11,204 nucleotides of DNA, taken from NCBI GenBank assembly GCA_964482585.1, contig CAYZYO010000081.1:1-11204 (forward strand), in the 5' to 3' direction. This document shows positions 1 through 6,222 of the stretch, one piece after another. The DNA comes from CAYZYO01 sp964482585 (lineage in GTDB: Bacteria; Bacillota; Syntrophomonadia; Syntrophomonadales; Syntrophomonadaceae). The translations under genes and the position numbers were made by a program. The stretch's first letter is position 1. Every line of letters starts with the position of its first letter. The notes under the pieces are model-generated. The model made no database searches. It worked only from the letters and a program-made list of their open reading frames with translations, and was not told the DNA's origin.

Positions 1-79
1 TTTTAATCATTCCCACTGATTTATTGGCAGCATCTATATTAACTCCTGCCTTTTTATAACTTAGACCTGGTTTATCCAT
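1..79 (-). CDS. purM: phosphoribosylformylglycinamidine cyclo-ligase (AIR synthetase), N-terminus only
   Basis: PurM makes aminoimidazole ribotide from FGAM with ATP in the cytosol. Only the first 26 codons are inside the window; the gene runs off the left edge. Read leftward from ATG at 79-77, the peptide begins MDKPGLSYKKAGVNIDAANK, matching the conserved PurM N-terminus (Y-K-x-A-G-V-D-I-x-A-x-N). A GGAGG ribosome site at 87-91, 7 nt upstream, fixes the start. It lies downstream of purF in the same direction, as expected for a purine operon, but is separated from it by 258 nt holding a repeat. A competing ATG four bases upstream opens a frame that stops after seven codons. Identification rests on a short segment plus context. 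Confidence 0.85.
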   Translation of the reverse strand, partial: MDKPGLSYKKAGVNIDAANKSVGMIK

Positions 80-173
80 TTCATTACCTCCATTAGCATC
101 TTTACCATTTTGGCTTATAAAACTCAATTCTTGCTTATTAACCACCCATGTCAAAGGGCACGACCACTTATAT

Positions 174-328
174 TGTACGTAGAGGAGACTTCAGTCTCCG
201 CCCAGTGCAATTCAGGGTGCCAGGGCGGCGACTGAAGTCGCCTCTACGGTTCTGTCCGGTTACAGCGGTTTTCCCAAAACACCAGTCGTGGCCAACTTAT
301 CCAAGTAAGATGATTGCATTAAACGTTT
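174..328. repeat. REP-like dispersed repeat, copy 1 (double hairpin)
   Basis: This non-coding element fills most of the purF-purM gap. Its left part is an inverted repeat of two 26-bp arms (178-203 and 223-248) with only two mismatches. Each arm is also a palindrome: GGAGACT-TC-AGTCTCC at 184-199 and GGCGACT-GA-AGTCGCC at 227-242. The two mismatches fall at paired positions inside each arm (A:T in one, C:G in the other). A diverged copy lies at 8535-8699, with similarity continuing through the tail (CCAAAAC.CCAG, AACTTATC.AA.TAAG, AA.GTTT). A flanking stretch, 146-172, also resembles 8380-8406. The open frame over this element is not considered a gene. Confidence 0.85.
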
Positions 329-337
329 ATTTCTTAT

Positions 338-1723
338 TTATGATTCTATTTCAATAGGATATTTCCCACTAAAACATGCTGCACAAAAAAATCCCTGATC
401 GTTTTTTAATGCTGAAAACAACCCTTCCATACTTACATAATGCAGGCTGTCAGCACCTATATAGTCTCCTATCTCTTCAGGCTCCATAGTGTTGGCAATG
501 AGTTCTTCGCGCCGTGAAGTATCTATTCCATAATAACAAGGGTACTTAGTAGGAGGTGATGCTACTACCATATGGACTTTTACTGCTCCAGCTTCCCTCA
601 ACATCTTCACCAGGTTTTTACTGGTAGTTCCCCTTACAATGGAATCATCAACCATTATTATCCGCTTCCCACTCACTACTTCACTTACCGCATTTAATTT
701 AAGCCGTACTCCAAGTTCTCTTATTTCATGAGTTGGTTGAATGAATGTGCGTCCAATATAACGATTCTTCATTAAGCCTTCTTCAAAAGGTAGGCCTGAT
801 TCTTCAGCATAACCTAATGCGGCCGCAGTGCCTGAATCAGGTACTGAAATCACCAGGTCAGCATCAATATTACACTCCCTGGCCAGCTGTTTTCCTACCT
901 CACGCCTGGCTTTATATACATTTATTCTATCAATAGTACTATCAGGACGAGCAAAATAAATATACTCAAAAATACAATGGGCACTCGTAAGTGGATTAGC
1001 TACCTGTATTGATTGAATTCCTTCTTTATTTATAACAATAATTTCTCCTGGCTTTACATCCCGGACAAACTCAGCACTGATGGTATCAAAGGCTGCTGAC
1101 TCGGATGCCAGGACATAGTTTCCATTAAGATTTCCAATACAAAGGGGTCTAATTCCCAGGTGGTCTCTTACCCCAACAAGCCGGTCTTCAGTCATAATAA
1201 TCAAAGCAAATGCACCCTTCATGTCTATCATGCACTTGGCCAGAGAATCTTCCATATTATCCTGAGAATACCTTGCTAAAAGATTAGCAATTAATTCTGT
1301 ATCAGTTGTGCTCTGGAAAATAGAACCATAAGTTGCCAGTCTTTTTCTTAAATCTACAGTATTAACCAGATTTCCATTATGGGCTAGAGCTACCATTCCC
1401 TTTAAATAATGAAACACCATGGGCTGTGAATTAACCACATGGCTCTCCCCGGTTGTTGAATAACGAACATGCCCAATTGCTATACTGCCTTTGAGCTCTC
1501 TAATATGGTTTTCTTTTATAACTTCAGATACTAATCCCATTCCTTTTTGTAGTTGAATTCTATTTCTATTAGAAACAGCAATTCCAGCACTTTCCTGTCC
1601 CCGGTGCTGCAGTCCATATAAGCCATAAAAGGTTGTTCGAGCAGCATCGGTTTCATTATCAGGATGGTTAAAAAAAATTCCAAATACTCCACATTCATCT
1701 TTAAATTTATCATCCAATAACAT
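338..1723 (-). CDS. purF: amidophosphoribosyltransferase (glutamine PRPP amidotransferase)
   Basis: PurF is the committed step of de novo purine synthesis: PRPP plus glutamine gives 5-phosphoribosylamine. The 461-residue protein has the N-terminal class II glutaminase domain followed by a phosphoribosyltransferase domain. A ten-residue propeptide precedes Cys11 in the motif ECGVFGI; in the Bacillus-type enzyme cleavage exposes this cysteine as the nucleophile. The PRPP motif MVDDSIVRGTT is at 357-367. Cys250, Cys396 and the CAAC pair Cys447/Cys450 match the four 4Fe-4S ligands of the Gram-positive oxygen-sensitive class. The ATG at 1723 has a G-rich ribosome site (1733-1738) 9 nt upstream. 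The gap to purC is 35 nt. The stop codon lies about 10 bp from the end of the downstream repeat. It is expected to be controlled by the riboswitch ahead of purE, and family members are feedback-inhibited by AMP and GMP. Confidence 0.98.
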   Translation of the reverse strand: MLLDDKFKDECGVFGIFFNHPDNETDAARTTFYGLYGLQHRGQESAGIAVSNRNRIQLQKGMGLVSEVIKENHIRELKGSIAIGHVRYSTTGESHVVNSQPMVFHYLKGMVALAHNGNLVNTVDLRKRLATYGSIFQSTTDTELIANLLARYSQDNMEDSLAKCMIDMKGAFALIIMTEDRLVGVRDHLGIRPLCIGNLNGNYVLASESAAFDTISAEFVRDVKPGEIIVINKEGIQSIQVANPLTSAHCIFEYIYFARPDSTIDRINVYKARREVGKQLARECNIDADLVISVPDSGTAAALGYAEESGLPFEEGLMKNRYIGRTFIQPTHEIRELGVRLKLNAVSEVVSGKRIIMVDDSIVRGTTSKNLVKMLREAGAVKVHMVVASPPTKYPCYYGIDTSRREELIANTMEPEEIGDYIGADSLHYVSMEGLFSALKNDQGFFCAACFSGKYPIEIES

Positions 1724-1758
1724 TCTTTATTTCCCCCCAGGTTAATTTTAAATTAAGA

Positions 1759-2472
1759 CTATATGACAGTGCTTTCTATTCTGCTTAATATCTCCTGATA
1801 CGATTCTCTTTCCTGCCCCATATCCCAGCGAAAACGATCTTTGTCAAGCCTTTTCAGGTTATTTTTATCCCATAACCTGCAGGTATCAGGTGATATTTCA
1901 TCCCCCAGGATAACCTGGTTGTTAAAAACACCAAACTCCAGTTTAAAATCAACTAAAATTATATCGATACTATCAAAGAAGACCTGTAATAATTTATTTA
2001 TATTCAAGGCTTGAATCTTCATATCCTCTAGCCGTTTTTCATCTGTCACGTTCATAACTAAGATATGGTAGGCATTAATCATAGGATCATGCAAACTATC
2101 ATTTTTATAGTAGAATTCTAGAATCGGGCTGGGTAGTATAAAGCCTTCATCTTTCCCGATTCGCTGGCAAAGGCTTCCCGCCACCCGGTTGCGGACTACC
2201 ACCTCTACAGGTATCATATCCAGTTTCTTAACCAGTGTGCTTCTTTCATCGATTTGTTTTTCCAGGTGGGTGTCTATCCCATTATGTTCCAGTAGTTTAA
2301 ACAGCAAAAACGATACTCTATTAGTAAGTAATCCCTTTCCTTTCATGCTTCCCTTCTTGGAACCGTCAAAAGCAGTAAGGTCATCTTTAAAGGTTATTAA
2401 CAGCAAATCATCTTTATCAGTAGCAAAAACCTTTTTCGCTTTGCCTTCATAAATCAGTTTACCTTTTTTCAT
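1759..2472 (-). CDS. purC: SAICAR synthetase (phosphoribosylaminoimidazole-succinocarboxamide synthase)
   Basis: PurC condenses CAIR with aspartate, using ATP, to give SAICAR. The 237-residue length is normal for the short bacterial form. Family motifs are visible: LIYEGKAKKVF at 6-16, PVEVVVRNRVAGSL at 88-101, and LVDFKLEFG at 173-181 followed by LGDEISPDTCRLWD at 189-202, which carry the ATP/metal and substrate-binding residues. The ATG at 2472 has an AAAGGAG ribosome site (2480-2486) 7 nt upstream that overlaps the purB stop codon, so translation of purB and purC is probably coupled. Its product is the substrate of a later step carried out by the neighbouring gene, purB. No oddities seen. 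Confidence 0.98.
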   Translation of the reverse strand: MKKGKLIYEGKAKKVFATDKDDLLLITFKDDLTAFDGSKKGSMKGKGLLTNRVSFLLFKLLEHNGIDTHLEKQIDERSTLVKKLDMIPVEVVVRNRVAGSLCQRIGKDEGFILPSPILEFYYKNDSLHDPMINAYHILVMNVTDEKRLEDMKIQALNINKLLQVFFDSIDIILVDFKLEFGVFNNQVILGDEISPDTCRLWDKNNLKRLDKDRFRWDMGQERESYQEILSRIESTVI

Positions 2473-2484
2473 ATTTTATCTCCT

Positions 2485-3780
2485 TTATTCCAACCCACAG
2501 CGCCGGAAAATATAATCTACATTATCTGAATATATAGATATATCAAATATTCTATCTATGTCTGCAGCTGATAATTTATTCATAATATCCTGGTCTTTAA
2601 TAACTAACTCTTTAAAATCCGTCTTTTCTGCCCAGCTTTGCATAGCGTTTTTTTGGACCATATGATAGGCTTCCTCCCGCAAAACTCCCTTGTCGATTAA
2701 AGCCAGCATTAACTCCTGGGAAAAAACCAGCCCATGGGTTTTATAAATATTTTCTAACATATTATTTGTATTTATTACTAGGCCTTCAACTATATTAATA
2801 AACTTATCCAATAAATAGTAGAGTAAAATACAGCTGTCAGGAATAATTATTCTTTCAACTGAAGAATGGGTTAAATCGCGTTCATGCCAGAGTGCTACAT
2901 TTTCCATGGCAGCCATACTGTTGCTCCTGATCACCCGGGCAAGCCCTGCGACTCTTTCACTCATCATAGGATTACGTTTATGGGGCATAGCCGAAGAACC
3001 CTTTTGTCCCTGGTGGAATGGTTCCTCCACTTCATAGATTTCAGTTCTCTGCAAATTGCGGATCTCAGTAGCCATTTTTTCCAGGGAACTAGCAATTACC
3101 GCCAGGGTAGTTAAAAACTGGGCATGACGATCCCGTTGAATAACCTGGGTGGAAACCTCACACGGTTTCAGACTTAATAAACTGCAAACGTATTCTTCTA
3201 TTACCGGGTTTAAATGAGCAAAATTACCAACAGCACCTGATATCGCTCCGCAGGAAATAGTCTCTCTAGCCTCTTCTAACCGTTTAATACTTCTCTGCAA
3301 CTCAGTGTACCAAAGAGCCATCTTAAGCCCAAAAGTAGTGGGTTCTCCATGTATTCCATGGGTACGTCCAATGTTATAAGTATATTTGTAATCTATAGCC
3401 TTTTTTTGAACAATCTCTTTTAGTTTTTCTAGTTTATCGATAATTAAATCAGCTGAATCCCTCATCTGCAAAGCCAACCCGGTATCAAGAATATCTGATG
3501 AAGTCAATCCCAGGTGAATATACTTAGAATCGTCGCCAACATGTTCTGCTACATTGGTCAAAAAAGCAATTACATCGTGATGAACTACAGCTTCAATCTC
3601 TTTTACCCGAAGAATTTCAAAATCAGCTCGTTTTTTTATGTTAGCAACCGCTTCCGCAGGTACCTTGCCTAGTTTCATCCAGCCTTCACAAACCGCGATC
3701 TCTATCTTAAGCCAGTTATTTAGTTTATTCTCCTCTGACCAGATTAGTCCTATCTCAGGCAGAGTGTATCGCTCTATCAT
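2485..3780 (-). CDS. purB: adenylosuccinate lyase
   Basis: PurB works twice: it splits SAICAR to AICAR plus fumarate in the de novo path, and adenylosuccinate to AMP plus fumarate. The 431-residue protein belongs to the fumarase/aspartase superfamily. The signature loop GSSAMPHKRNP lies at 261-271 and contains the catalytic serine. TSSD at 93-96 and the RTHG motif with His141 (139-142) supply the other active-site segments, and HHD is at 67-69. The ATG overlaps the purE stop codon in an ATGA arrangement (4-nt overlap), implying translational coupling, and a G-rich ribosome site lies inside the end of purE. Twelve bases separate it from purC. The length is usual for the Bacillus/Clostridium form. 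Confidence 0.98.
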   Translation of the reverse strand: MIERYTLPEIGLIWSEENKLNNWLKIEIAVCEGWMKLGKVPAEAVANIKKRADFEILRVKEIEAVVHHDVIAFLTNVAEHVGDDSKYIHLGLTSSDILDTGLALQMRDSADLIIDKLEKLKEIVQKKAIDYKYTYNIGRTHGIHGEPTTFGLKMALWYTELQRSIKRLEEARETISCGAISGAVGNFAHLNPVIEEYVCSLLSLKPCEVSTQVIQRDRHAQFLTTLAVIASSLEKMATEIRNLQRTEIYEVEEPFHQGQKGSSAMPHKRNPMMSERVAGLARVIRSNSMAAMENVALWHERDLTHSSVERIIIPDSCILLYYLLDKFINIVEGLVINTNNMLENIYKTHGLVFSQELMLALIDKGVLREEAYHMVQKNAMQSWAEKTDFKELVIKDQDIMNKLSAADIDRIFDISIYSDNVDYIFRRCGLE

Positions 3781-4301
3781 TTTTCGCCCCCCTTACCTGC
3801 AAGATAAACATCTATTCCTATCTCCTTTAGTTGCCTGTCCTTTTTTATAACCTCATCAGCCATTTTTCCCCGGTACTTAATAAGCTTGTGGGATATTTTT
3901 TCATCTTTTATAGCCAGAATCTCTAAAGCGAGCAGTGCAGCATTAGCACTGCCATTAATAGCCACAGTAGCTACTGGAATACCACGAGGCATCTGTACGA
4001 TTGAATAAAGAGAATCTATACCTGAAAGTGTCTTGGTATTAATCGGAACCCCGATAACCGGCAAGACTGTGTAGGCAGCAATTACTCCTGGCAGGTGAGC
4101 CGCGCCCCCGGCTCCAGCAATTATTACATTAAGTCCCCTTCCGGCTGCTTTGGCTGCATATTCTGCAGTCTTTTCCGGTAAACGATGGGCTGAACATATA
4201 GTGATTTCATAATCCACACTAAATTCTTGTAAAATATCCACTGCCTCTTTCATAACCACCAGGTCTGAATCACTCCCCATAATTATTCCTACTTCAGGCA
4301 C
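3777..4301 (-). CDS. purE: N5-carboxyaminoimidazole ribonucleotide mutase, class I PurE
   Basis: PurE moves the carboxyl group of N5-CAIR to give CAIR. The 174-residue protein has the class I motifs: MGSDSD at 8-13 (phosphate-binding loop), SAHRLPE with His39 (the general acid/base) and AGAGGAAHLPGV at 62-73. The start is GTG at 4301, preceded by a strong AAGGAGG (4311-4317) with 9-nt spacing; an ATG just upstream opens only a very short frame. It is the first gene of the operon, about 190 nt downstream of the promoter and just after the riboswitch terminator. Its usual partner PurK, which makes N5-CAIR, is not between purE and purB as in Bacillus, so it must be elsewhere or absent. The sequence alone does not exclude a direct-carboxylation variant. 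Confidence 0.97.
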   Translation of the reverse strand: MPEVGIIMGSDSDLVVMKEAVDILQEFSVDYEITICSAHRLPEKTAEYAAKAAGRGLNVIIAGAGGAAHLPGVIAAYTVLPVIGVPINTKTLSGIDSLYSIVQMPRGIPVATVAINGSANAALLALEILAIKDEKISHKLIKYRGKMADEVIKKDRQLKEIGIDVYLAGKGGEK

Positions 4302-4332
4302 TATTCATTCCCTCCTTGTATATTAAATAAAC

Positions 4333-4379
4333 AAAAAACCCGGGGAGATAGGTTCGTTCCGAAACCTATCCGCCTGGGC
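4333..4379 (-). terminator. riboswitch-controlled intrinsic terminator ahead of purE
   Basis: Read on the minus strand, GATAGGTT (4370-4363) pairs with AACCTATC (4354-4347). CCC/GGG pairs extend the stem outward and CG/CG pairs extend it inward. Six U residues follow (4338-4333). The 5' half of this stem is also the 3' strand of the aptamer's closing helix, so aptamer and terminator are mutually exclusive. It ends about 30 nt before the purE start. Confidence 0.9.
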
Positions 4380-4466
4380 TTTTATCCCTATACGGTGTAG
4401 TGCTATAAGCACCTGTGCCACTTGGACCAGTCCATGTTATAATGCGGAACCCTAGACACACTTTCG
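4360..4466 (-). promoter_or_regulatory. PRPP riboswitch aptamer (ykkC subtype 2b)
   Basis: The minus-strand leader of purE carries the conserved ykkC-family blocks in order: CTAGGGTTCCG (4455-4445), GGACTGGTCCAAGTGGCAC (4433-4415), a small GTGC/GCAC hairpin, ACACCG, and GGGATAAAAGCCCAGG (4388-4373). The outer helix is CGAAA (4466-4462) with TTTCG (4364-4360). The GTGGCAC version of the central block is that of subtype 2 rather than the guanidine-I class, which has GAGAAAAC there. The position ahead of purine synthesis genes points to PRPP (2b) rather than ppGpp (2a). Established work on this class shows an ON switch: PRPP stabilises the aptamer and prevents termination. No guanine aptamer, often found in tandem with it, is visible upstream. 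The ykkC family is clear; the ligand is inferred from motif and context. Confidence 0.92.
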
Positions 4467-4494
4467 AGTTTCATTTTTATTTAACTACATCCTG

Positions 4495-4523
4495 ATATTA
4501 ACAAAGCTTCTCAGGCATGTCAA
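4495..4523 (-). promoter_or_regulatory. sigma-A-type promoter of the pur operon
   Basis: On the minus strand, a perfect -35 box TTGACA (4523-4518) is followed after exactly 17 nt by TAATAT (4500-4495), one base from consensus. The predicted start of transcription near 4488 gives a leader of about 187 nt that contains the whole riboswitch. No PurBox (CGAA-rich direct repeat bound by PurR) was recognised nearby, which fits control by the riboswitch alone. Confidence 0.88.
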
Positions 4524-4588
4524 CTGAAGAAATACTCTAGATGTAAGATTTATTTGCAAGTCTTCCTCAATAATAATATCAGGTAATA

Positions 4589-4854
4589 CTATAGTGCTTT
4601 CAACAAGGCCTTAATACCTTTTATTTCTTGTTGGAGCAGTATTCCTTCTTCTCTTATTTCTCTTTCAGATGAATTAAGAAGTAAAGCAAACTCACTTCCT
4701 TCTTCAATTTGTTCAAGTTTGGCAACTATATTATCGCCAATGTTTTTTATTAAATCGTCCAAAGCATCTCTTCCTTCTTTACTCCGGTCTGGTAGATAAG
4801 AATTAATCCATCTACGACTTCCAGTTTTTTTATAAGCGGCAGGATTAACACCAT
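4589..4854 (-). pseudogene. small unrecognised gene with an apparent frameshift just after the start codon
   Basis: An 87-codon frame on the minus strand (4852 to the TAG at 4589) has coding-like composition: it is rich in Glu and Lys and reads NPAAYKKTGSRRWINSYL near its start and EREIREEGILLQQEIKGI near its end, probably mostly helical. It has no start codon at its beginning. Just upstream, GGGGAGG (4859-4865) and ATG (4854-4852) form a good initiation site, but that ATG is one base out of frame and stops after 34 codons. One base change in length beside the ATG would give a normal protein of about 88 residues. Alternatives are a start at the in-frame TTG at 4762 (57 residues, with a weak AAGGAAG ribosome site), a sequencing error, or programmed shifting. 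A weak TATAAT lies at 4929-4934. The protein family is not recognised. The frame ends about 65 bp upstream of the pur -35 box. Confidence 0.45.
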
Positions 4855-4996
4855 AAAACCTCCCCTTTTACTTGTGGATATTATTCCCATATACCAGCCG
4901 CTTTTATTCAATATTTTGTGTTTTCCTTATTATATGTAATTACTAGTTATTAAATACTATGGCATTTATCTATCTTTCTGCTTATCTTTCGTGTAA

Positions 4997-5025
4997 GATT
5001 TATATAAATTAAACGTATATATAAT
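4997..5025 (+). promoter_or_regulatory. possible promoter of the GerMN lipoprotein gene
   Basis: A perfect TATAAT at 5020-5025 lies about 30 nt before the start codon, in an AT-rich stretch. The matching -35 position (4997-5002, GATTTA) is poor. The -10 box is well placed, but AT-rich sequence produces such matches by chance. The rest of the gap between 4860 and 5056 shows no other structure. Confidence 0.35.
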
Positions 5026-5056
5026 ATAGAAAAATAACTAGAAGAAGGGACAGATT

Positions 5057-5608
5057 ATGGTGAAAATAAGAAATAATACAGTTTTCTTAATTCTTTGTTT
5101 TTTCCTGATTATTACACTAAGCGGCTGTAATACTTTTCAACAACCGGAAGAAAATGTTCCTGCCAATAATAACCAGACATCACAATATGAAGTAGTTGTG
5201 TATTTTAGCGATTCTCAGGCAGAATATCTTATTCCAGAAAATCGGGCTGTGGAAATAGATCGTGATGCATCTTCCCAGCAATTAGCTGAGGAAATAATTA
5301 GTGAGCTTATAGCAGGTCCTAATGACAGCACTTTAAGCCCTACTATACCAACAGGCACCGAGCTTTTATCAATAGTAATAGACAATAAAACTGCATTAGT
5401 TGATTTCTCTGAAGAGTTGAAAACTAATCACTGGGGTGGGTCAGCAGGCGAAACTATGACAATTACCTCAATTGTCAATTCTCTAACCGAATTAGACGAT
5501 ATAGATAAAGTCCAAATACTTGTTGAAGGTGAAGAACAAGAATCACTGGCAGGCCACTGGGATATAAGTGAACCTCTAAAAAGAGATCCCAATATAATAA
5601 GGAATTAA
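5057..5608 (+). CDS. GerMN-domain lipoprotein
   Basis: This 183-residue protein is probably a lipid-anchored cell-surface protein. Residues 8-20 form a hydrophobic signal segment, followed by the lipobox LSGC with Cys24 as the lipidation site. A Q/N/P-rich linker (25-43) leads to one GerMN-type domain at about 45-170. Typical features are VVVYFSD at the start, LIAGPND (84-90), LVDFSEEL (114-121), and the SIVNSLTE...VQILVEG end (138-157). GerMN domains occur in spore-germination GerM and in other Firmicute lipoproteins; their exact activity is not settled. The single domain and short length differ from the two-domain GerM of Bacillus, so the gene is not named. The ATG has an AGAAGGG ribosome site. 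It is a single-gene unit ending in a strong bidirectional terminator. Confidence 0.88.
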   Translation: MVKIRNNTVFLILCFFLIITLSGCNTFQQPEENVPANNNQTSQYEVVVYFSDSQAEYLIPENRAVEIDRDASSQQLAEEIISELIAGPNDSTLSPTIPTGTELLSIVIDNKTALVDFSEELKTNHWGGSAGETMTITSIVNSLTELDDIDKVQILVEGEEQESLAGHWDISEPLKRDPNIIRN

Positions 5609-5636
5609 AAAACCCGGGCTTCATGCCCGGGTTTTT
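5607..5636. terminator. bidirectional intrinsic terminator between GerMN and HIT genes
   Basis: A perfect 7-bp stem, CCCGGGC (5613-5619) with GCCCGGG (5625-5631), has a 5-nt loop. It is flanked by an A-run on the left and a T-run on the right, so it can stop transcription from both sides. It begins right at the stop codon of the lipoprotein gene and lies just beyond the end of the converging HIT gene. Confidence 0.93.
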
Positions 5637-5647
5637 ACTAAGTATCT

Positions 5648-6013
5648 TTATCCATAAATTCTTTTGCTGGGAATAGCTCCCCTGATCCCTCCCCGGGGAT
5701 CGTCAACATCCCCAATATACCGTGGGATAAGATGAATATGTAGATGCCATATAGTCTGTCCCGCAGCTTCTCCACAATTAATTCCAATATTATAACCATC
5801 AGGATGGTAATTGGTATCTAAAATTTTTTTACACTCATCAAGCAATATTAAAACAGCTTTTCTTTCTTCTTCAGTAATATCAAAATAATCTGCAAAATGG
5901 CGTTTGGGGATAATAAGCATATGTCCTTTGCTGGCAGGATACCTGTCAAAAATAGCATAAGCATACTCATTTTCTATAACCGTATTTTTAATATTGCAAA
6001 AAACACAATCCAT
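5648..6013 (-). CDS. HIT-family (histidine triad) nucleotide hydrolase
   Basis: This is a 121-residue histidine-triad protein. The family hydrolyses or transfers nucleotidyl groups, for example on AMP-lysine, AMP-NH2 or Ap4A-like substrates; the true substrate here is unknown. The triad HLHIHL is at 90-95, the middle His92 being the expected nucleophile. MDCVFC at the N-terminus supplies two cysteines typical of zinc-binding HIT proteins, and IIPKRH (34-39) and the N-x-G-x-x-A-G-Q-T segment (76-87) are the usual conserved neighbours. The tail PRGGIRGAIPSKR marks a subgroup of FHIT/Ap4A-hydrolase-like bacterial proteins. The ATG has an AGAGG ribosome site 7 nt upstream. It lies downstream of guaA in the same direction with a 209-bp gap, so it may be co-transcribed or separate. 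Confidence 0.93.
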   Translation of the reverse strand: MDCVFCNIKNTVIENEYAYAIFDRYPASKGHMLIIPKRHFADYFDITEEERKAVLILLDECKKILDTNYHPDGYNIGINCGEAAGQTIWHLHIHLIPRYIGDVDDPRGGIRGAIPSKRIYG

Positions 6014-6222
6014 TTATATCCTCTTTCCTGCCCTGAGCGTTTTGCATTATTTAAAAATCCAGCAATCTTAACTGCATAAAACATCTATTGAACTTCAAAA
6101 CCCGTCGGCTTAGCTTCTTGGCATGTGCGGGCTGGGTGCTTGTATTACTGCCATTCTGTTGCCACGGGCAAAAATTAAGCCTCTGTAACCCTTTATTTAG
6201 CTGGGTTCAAGCATTTTTACGT
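6014..6222. other. atypical intergenic DNA between guaA and the HIT gene
   Basis: Both flanking genes read leftward across this gap. Its centre (about 6090-6180) is visibly more GC-rich than nearby gaps. On the minus strand, GGCTTA and CCCGT can pair with TAAGCC and ACGGG further on, and AACCC/GGGTT forms a weak hairpin just after guaA, but I recognise no known RNA family. No good ribosome site or terminator T-run is visible. The open frame on the plus strand runs into guaA antisense and is not believed. It could be a diverged dispersed element. Confidence 0.4.

Noticed and set aside
148..357. 69-codon open frame on the plus strand
   Set aside because: It runs through the inverted repeat and into purF antisense, has no ribosome site, and its content is explained by the repeat.
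2189..2452. 87-codon plus-strand frame inside purC, and similar frames inside purF, purB, guaA and glnA
   Set aside because: Each lies antisense or out of frame within a well-identified conserved gene; none has its own ribosome site or family motifs.
4302..4495. Guanidine-I riboswitch interpretation of the purE leader
   Set aside because: The central block is GTGGCAC-like rather than GAGAAAAC, and the downstream genes are purine synthesis, not guanidine export or carboxylation.
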